A DNA stretch of 64,000 nt from positions 186,001 through 250,000 of the forward strand of contig JASWJB010000010.1 of assembly GCA_032433595.1 (NCBI GenBank). Reading direction: 5' to 3'. The position numbers and the translations under genes are program-made. This DNA comes from Conoideocrella luteorostrata (Eukaryota > Ascomycota > Sordariomycetes > Hypocreales > Clavicipitaceae). Numbering within the stretch: position 1 is the first letter of the stretch; each line of letters opens with the position of its first letter. Below, piece after piece: positions 59,798-64,000 of the stretch. Below the pieces are notes generated by a model that saw only the letters and a list, made by a program, of their open reading frames with translations, made no database searches and had not been told where the DNA came from.

Positions 59798-60953
59798 TAT
59801 AGAACCCATTTACACAGGATAGCATGCGCTTTAAGCACAGTGACGAGTTTGATAATTCGATTCAAAATCGTACAAACGATATTGATCTTCTGTTGAATTT
59901 ACGTGACTGTGCGGAAAAAATAGATCTGCTCGCGCAGCTGTGCCGCGATGTACGATCAATCGACATCGGTCTCCTGGAAGTTAGGACTGATTGATTAATG
60001 TTGGCTAGACCATTAATTACGCGCATATAGACCTTGTTATTTGTTGCCTAGTATGGCTTATTATTGGCCGCATTCAAATCCACAATCGTTTTTTCAGAAA
60101 GCGCTTGCAGAAGCCAGTTGTGTGGACCATGTTTAGCCCTATGCCATTTGTCTCTGTTGGTCATAAAGGAAGTCGCCAATTCACGTCACATGGAACTATC
60201 CTCCAAATATTCTGGTCCTGGGCTAGCAATAGAAAAAAATGCAATTCTTCTTGGAGAGATATCGGCAATCGTATCTGGGGTAGAGTTTTATCGATGCTGG
60301 TTCGGGGTTTCTCAGGAGCTCTTCCTTTTTTATCGATCCCCAATTTGATGCACAGCATGCCGTCTTTGCCCAGCCATGCGTTTGTCTGTTGATATGGTTT
60401 CTACTATAGCAGTACTGGCTCCACATCGATTAGGGACGTCGTGACAAATTATGCCGTATAAAGCCTTCATTATAGATGAATCGCGAATTTTCTCATTTTT
60501 TGGTGTTGAGTTCCTACCTTGATATCTTCGTCATTTTGAACACACTAACTAGAACTGGAGATGCAAGGCGATTAACAATGAAGAGCAACAATGAACAATA
60601 AGGTTCGTGCTTGCGCTCGTGAATTCACTGCATCGTTGAAGTCAAATTCTGAATTGATCAGGATTTGCGTGCAGTACAAATTGAGAAAAATCCCTCCAAT
60701 AAGCAATTAATTATTATTTATGAGGTACTAACGGATATGGGGTATCATAGGTATTGTACGTGATTTGTGTATCGGTAAATTACAGCCCTGGTGTAGTTCA
60801 TTAATGCCAACCAAGTTGGATTACTCTAAGCTAGTCCGGTACGGTTTATTGAATGTGTTGAATGGTGACTTGTGCAACTGACTCCTTCTGACAAGTATGG
60901 GCCAGTTATGGCTCTCACCCCAGAAAATCATGGAGGCACTAGGGTGTCGATTC
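59798..60953. other. convergent 3' flanks with a dispersed repeat copy
   Basis: This 1.2-kb interval lies between convergent genes. It contains copy B of the diverged repeat (60590-60634). Overlapping open frames at 60064-60426 on both strands have no family features. Confidence 0.45.
60590..60634 (-). repeat. diverged dispersed repeat, copy B
   Basis: Read on the minus strand, the segment begins GATGCAGTGAATT and ends GCACGAACCTTATTGTTCATT, matching the start and end of 9775-9830 on the plus strand. The middle is about 11 bases shorter than in copy A. Confidence 0.5.
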
Positions 60954-62925
60954 TCATGGATGTACTAATTCTGGTTGAATGATCAACGCTGCCAAGCAAC
61001 TAAGAGCCCCAAAGCTACTTAATAGCTCTAGGGTCAATTTGCCGCTGGTTTGGAGCCGATTCACGAACTCTAGCAACCCGAGCGGATCCTGATGACTGCT
61101 AATTGACACAGACGCTGACCTGTGATGAGACCTAAACCGCGATCGGCGATATTTCGTCCTAATCAGGGGCATCTGGACTGTGGGCACATCTAGTAGCACA
61201 TGCTGCCGTGATAGATTGAATCGCTCGATAGCCAAGCTTTGACGTAATGCCTCAGCCCAGCTGGACATTTCCGGTCGACTCCATTGTGATCGATGGACAG
61301 AACATCGAATCAAGTGCACTGGAGTAACTTGAGAATGCGAATATGGTTGTTTGCAAGTGAGCACTGAATGTGGTAACGTCCTCTGACATCGCTGCTGTTG
61401 AATCCAGTTGATAGCTTTAGAGGCAGCGGCATGACGAAGCCACGCGCTACCATCCACTGACAAAATCTCTGCGACAAGATGGCCGAGATCTGTAGAAGCT
61501 AGTGGTGGTAGGTAGTCTGAACTCATCAGAATACTGGCATTAATGACTTCATAATCCTGCTGAGCTGCGCTGGATACTGCGTATATGTGAGGAAACTCTG
61601 GGACGGGCTCTGATTTCGTAAATGAGAAGAAGTCGATATCAGCGGCCTTGAGATCTTGTGAAATCCTGTCCTTCGCTGAAATGACTTCGTCATTCGACAG
61701 AGCGTCAGCCTGTGCCAACAGGGGTATGATGTTTGTTGCACCTTGTAGACCCCTCATGCATTTTAGGTCATTGTGGCTGGGACCTAAAGCTGCGTTAGCT
61801 TTCAACAAACATCTTTGGTGTTGTAATTTTTCAACAAACCTGTAGAGGGAAGCATGTAGAGCACAACGTCAACATTTGGCTCAGTGCCGCTGCTTAAAAG
61901 CGTAGATAGGTCCAGATAATCGATAGTCTTGTGACAAAGCTGAGCTAACTGAGATTCAACATATTCGACCGCTGGTGCCAATGTCTAAAGCTGTTAGACC
62001 TGAGTTCTCTGAGCGAAGGACTTGCATATCATACCGTGTTATCACTGCTCGGAGCTGGGCAGTCTACAAAGCAGATATTTCTATCTAGCACATCGTCCGG
62101 CACCGAAGACCTTTGCCTCAAAGAGGCGTCATGCCTGGCATCAGTTCTCCACCGCGGTCTCGGGCGAGTGCTGGCATATGTGCTGCTTGGTGTATTGTTG
62201 GGAGCTGCGTTCACGCGGTCCATATGAACAATATCCACAGAAGCCTGCGCTATTGCAGGGATGAGAGATGTCTTCCCAATTCCTGGGCCAGAGATTAGCT
62301 GTCTTTCAGGTAATTCAAAAATATGGCTTTGAAGCTGACCGGTTTGTCCTGTTACCAGAACCTTGAGTTTTCCCAGCGATAACCCTGTCTCTGAGAAAGG
62401 ACGACGTTGAGGAACAATCAAAGTAGGCATCACAAGTTGCGGTATGAGGCCTTTCGCCGGGTCTGGAGAGTTGGTAAAGGCAGGTGACTGGGATGGTGGC
62501 AGTTCTGAGAAGCTGGCCGATAGGCTTTGGGGGTCTTCGGACAGAGTAATACTCGACATATCTCCGGGTGATGATGGGATACTATTAATTGAGCCTGGGC
62601 AACAGCTTCTGGAGAATACTGGGGTTGATGGTCGTGACAGATCTTGTTCGACGCTTTGCGAAGACGGCGTGGTAGGTTGAGATTGGCGTGATCGGGTTCT
62701 AACGTTCGTTGCCGACACTGTGGAATAGACGTTTTGTTTATGGGGATGAAATCGCATGATTGAGTTGGGCTGCTCAATTTGATCGTGGGAACATTCCAGG
62801 TTAGACTCTGCTGTGACAAAGCACTCTAGTGGAGCTATGGGAGTCAGTTGAGACTTGTTGTCGAAGTCGTCGCGATGCTGACGGTGACTTGGACGGCTGC
62901 TTCTCGGCAGTGGCGTGGGTCTCAT
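60954..62925 (-). CDS. divergent septin-type G-domain protein
   Basis: Three exons (62925-62035, 61984-61840 and 61789-60954) give about 623 aa. The N-terminal 185 residues are Ser/Pro-rich. A G-domain follows with LISGPGIGKTSLIPAIAQ (P-loop), RNICFVDCPAPSSDN (switch II / G3 site) and GATNIIPLLAQADALSNDEV (G4 area, where septins have AKAD). The last part includes SWLRHAAASK-like and a hydrophobic C-terminal stretch. Both key sites are changed: the P-loop first Gly is Ser (S-x4-GKT), and the G3 DxxG is D-C-P-A. So GTP hydrolysis, and maybe binding, may be altered. It resembles a conserved filamentous-fungal septin-like group rather than a core septin. The frame starts with TTG; the ATG at 62925 (MRPTPLPRSS) is used. 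Confidence 0.75.
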
Positions 62926-63724
62926 CTTAAGTCTTTTCAAGCACCCCAAGCTGTAGTTTGATGGACAAGCAAAAATGTAGAGGAAGAGCTGACGGTTGGA
63001 CTAAATGCTTTGATGGACGAAAATTGACTTGGACTGTGAACAGGCCGTACCATTATTGTGCTATCAGATAAACGATTGGATATCTCGGCCTGCTGACGTA
63101 TCAGCTATGGAATGTGCGTGTCGAGTCGCAACTTCCCCGCGCTGATCTACTGTGCCAGTAACAACCATAACCAAGGTGTGCAAAATGCTACTTAAACCCA
63201 ATTTTGCAAGTGCAGAAAACTTTGCCAGTTATTTAATATTTGCGCACTACTTTTTATGTTATATTTTATTAGTGAGCAGCTATTTTCTCCTTTTTTTATG
63301 CATTTTACGGCTTTTCTTGAGTTTTGTACAGAGTAAACTTTTTCAATTTGCGAAATTGGGGTTTGGGCAACATTGGCTGAGGTACCACAGTACATGGAGG
63401 TGGCTCGTAGGTGGGACAATTTGGCTGCCGTCACCCGCGGTCCCCAGTCGCATCGCTTGTAGCGTGTTGCCTGCCTTAGCCCCTCGGCAATACATATATT
63501 CTTCTACGGGGACACTTTGGCTACTCGAGGTGACGCCCCTCTTCAAGCTAGGTTGGCAAGTCATTGCTCTAAGCGGCGCAACAAGCCCACTCTTCCCTTA
63601 AGTAGCAGCAAATGGTCTGAAGTCTGGTGATCAACACACATACAACATTGGCCTTGCGCCTATCTACCTTTCAGCAACATCGAAGCTATCTTGCTGCCAA
63701 ACGACGTTACTAGATACTTGAAAA
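62926..63724. promoter_or_regulatory. divergent septin-like/PHO85-type intergenic region
   Basis: About 0.8 kb lies between the two start codons. A hydrophobic plus-strand frame at 63152-63601 is open by chance in T-rich DNA and has no family match. It should contain the promoters of both genes. Confidence 0.45.

Positions 63725-64000
<276 letters not shown>

Noticed and set aside
63152..63601. 149-codon hydrophobic ORF
   Set aside because: Apparent hydrophobicity comes from T-rich DNA; no homologous family recognised and it sits in a divergent promoter region.

Overview
The window is nuclear DNA of a filamentous ascomycete (Pezizomycotina), most likely a eurotiomycete. Genes are broken by many short introns, mostly 48-90 nt, with GT..AG ends and CTAAC/CTGAC-like branch sites. 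Protein sequences look like Aspergillus/Onygenales orthologues, and the motif TACGGAGTA is scattered between genes. All gene models were assembled by hand: each exon was joined only where splice signals, reading phase and the remembered protein family agreed. No homology search was possible, so the species is not named.

Layout. 0-20 kb is a dense housekeeping block: FCF2 (rRNA processing, -), HAP5/hapE (CCAAT-binding subunit, +), SEC15 (exocyst, -), a Mei2-type RNA-binding protein (+, 12 exons), an Slp1-like SUN protein (-), the TFIIIC TPR subunit (-) and VTS1 (-). 21.5-27 kb holds a peroxisomal adenine-nucleotide carrier (PMP47/ANT1 type, -) diverging from the calpain-like protease palB/RIM13 (+). 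27.5-29.1 kb encodes a C2H2 zinc-finger regulator (-). 29.1-34.9 kb is gene-poor and contains a 225-bp inverted-repeat element that looks like a MITE. It is followed by a zinc alcohol dehydrogenase (+) almost abutting SEN15 (-). 37.8-43 kb holds a DUF2985 membrane protein (+), a Yippee protein (+) and an SLC35F6-like transporter (-). After a second gene-poor stretch (42.9-45.2 kb) come CLU1 (+), an FHA-forkhead factor (-), poly(A) polymerase PAP1 (+), DML1/misato (-), a disrupted AhpC/TSA-like gene (+), a TM2-domain protein (+), a divergent septin-type G-domain protein (-) and the first exons of a PHO85/phoA-type CDK (+), cut by the window end.

The genes do not form an operon or an obvious biosynthetic cluster; functions are mixed RNA metabolism, trafficking, transcription, organelle and signalling. 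palB and the PHO85-type CDK both belong to ambient-response signalling (pH and phosphate), but they lie 37 kb apart and no linkage is implied.

I found no tRNA, rRNA, CRISPR or intact transposase gene. The most unusual observations are an in-frame TGA at an expected tryptophan of the AhpC/TSA-like gene, the MITE-like element, a diverged inverted repeat pair 51 kb apart, a possible 14-nt micro-exon in HAP5, and an RRM split over seven tiny exons in the Mei2 gene.
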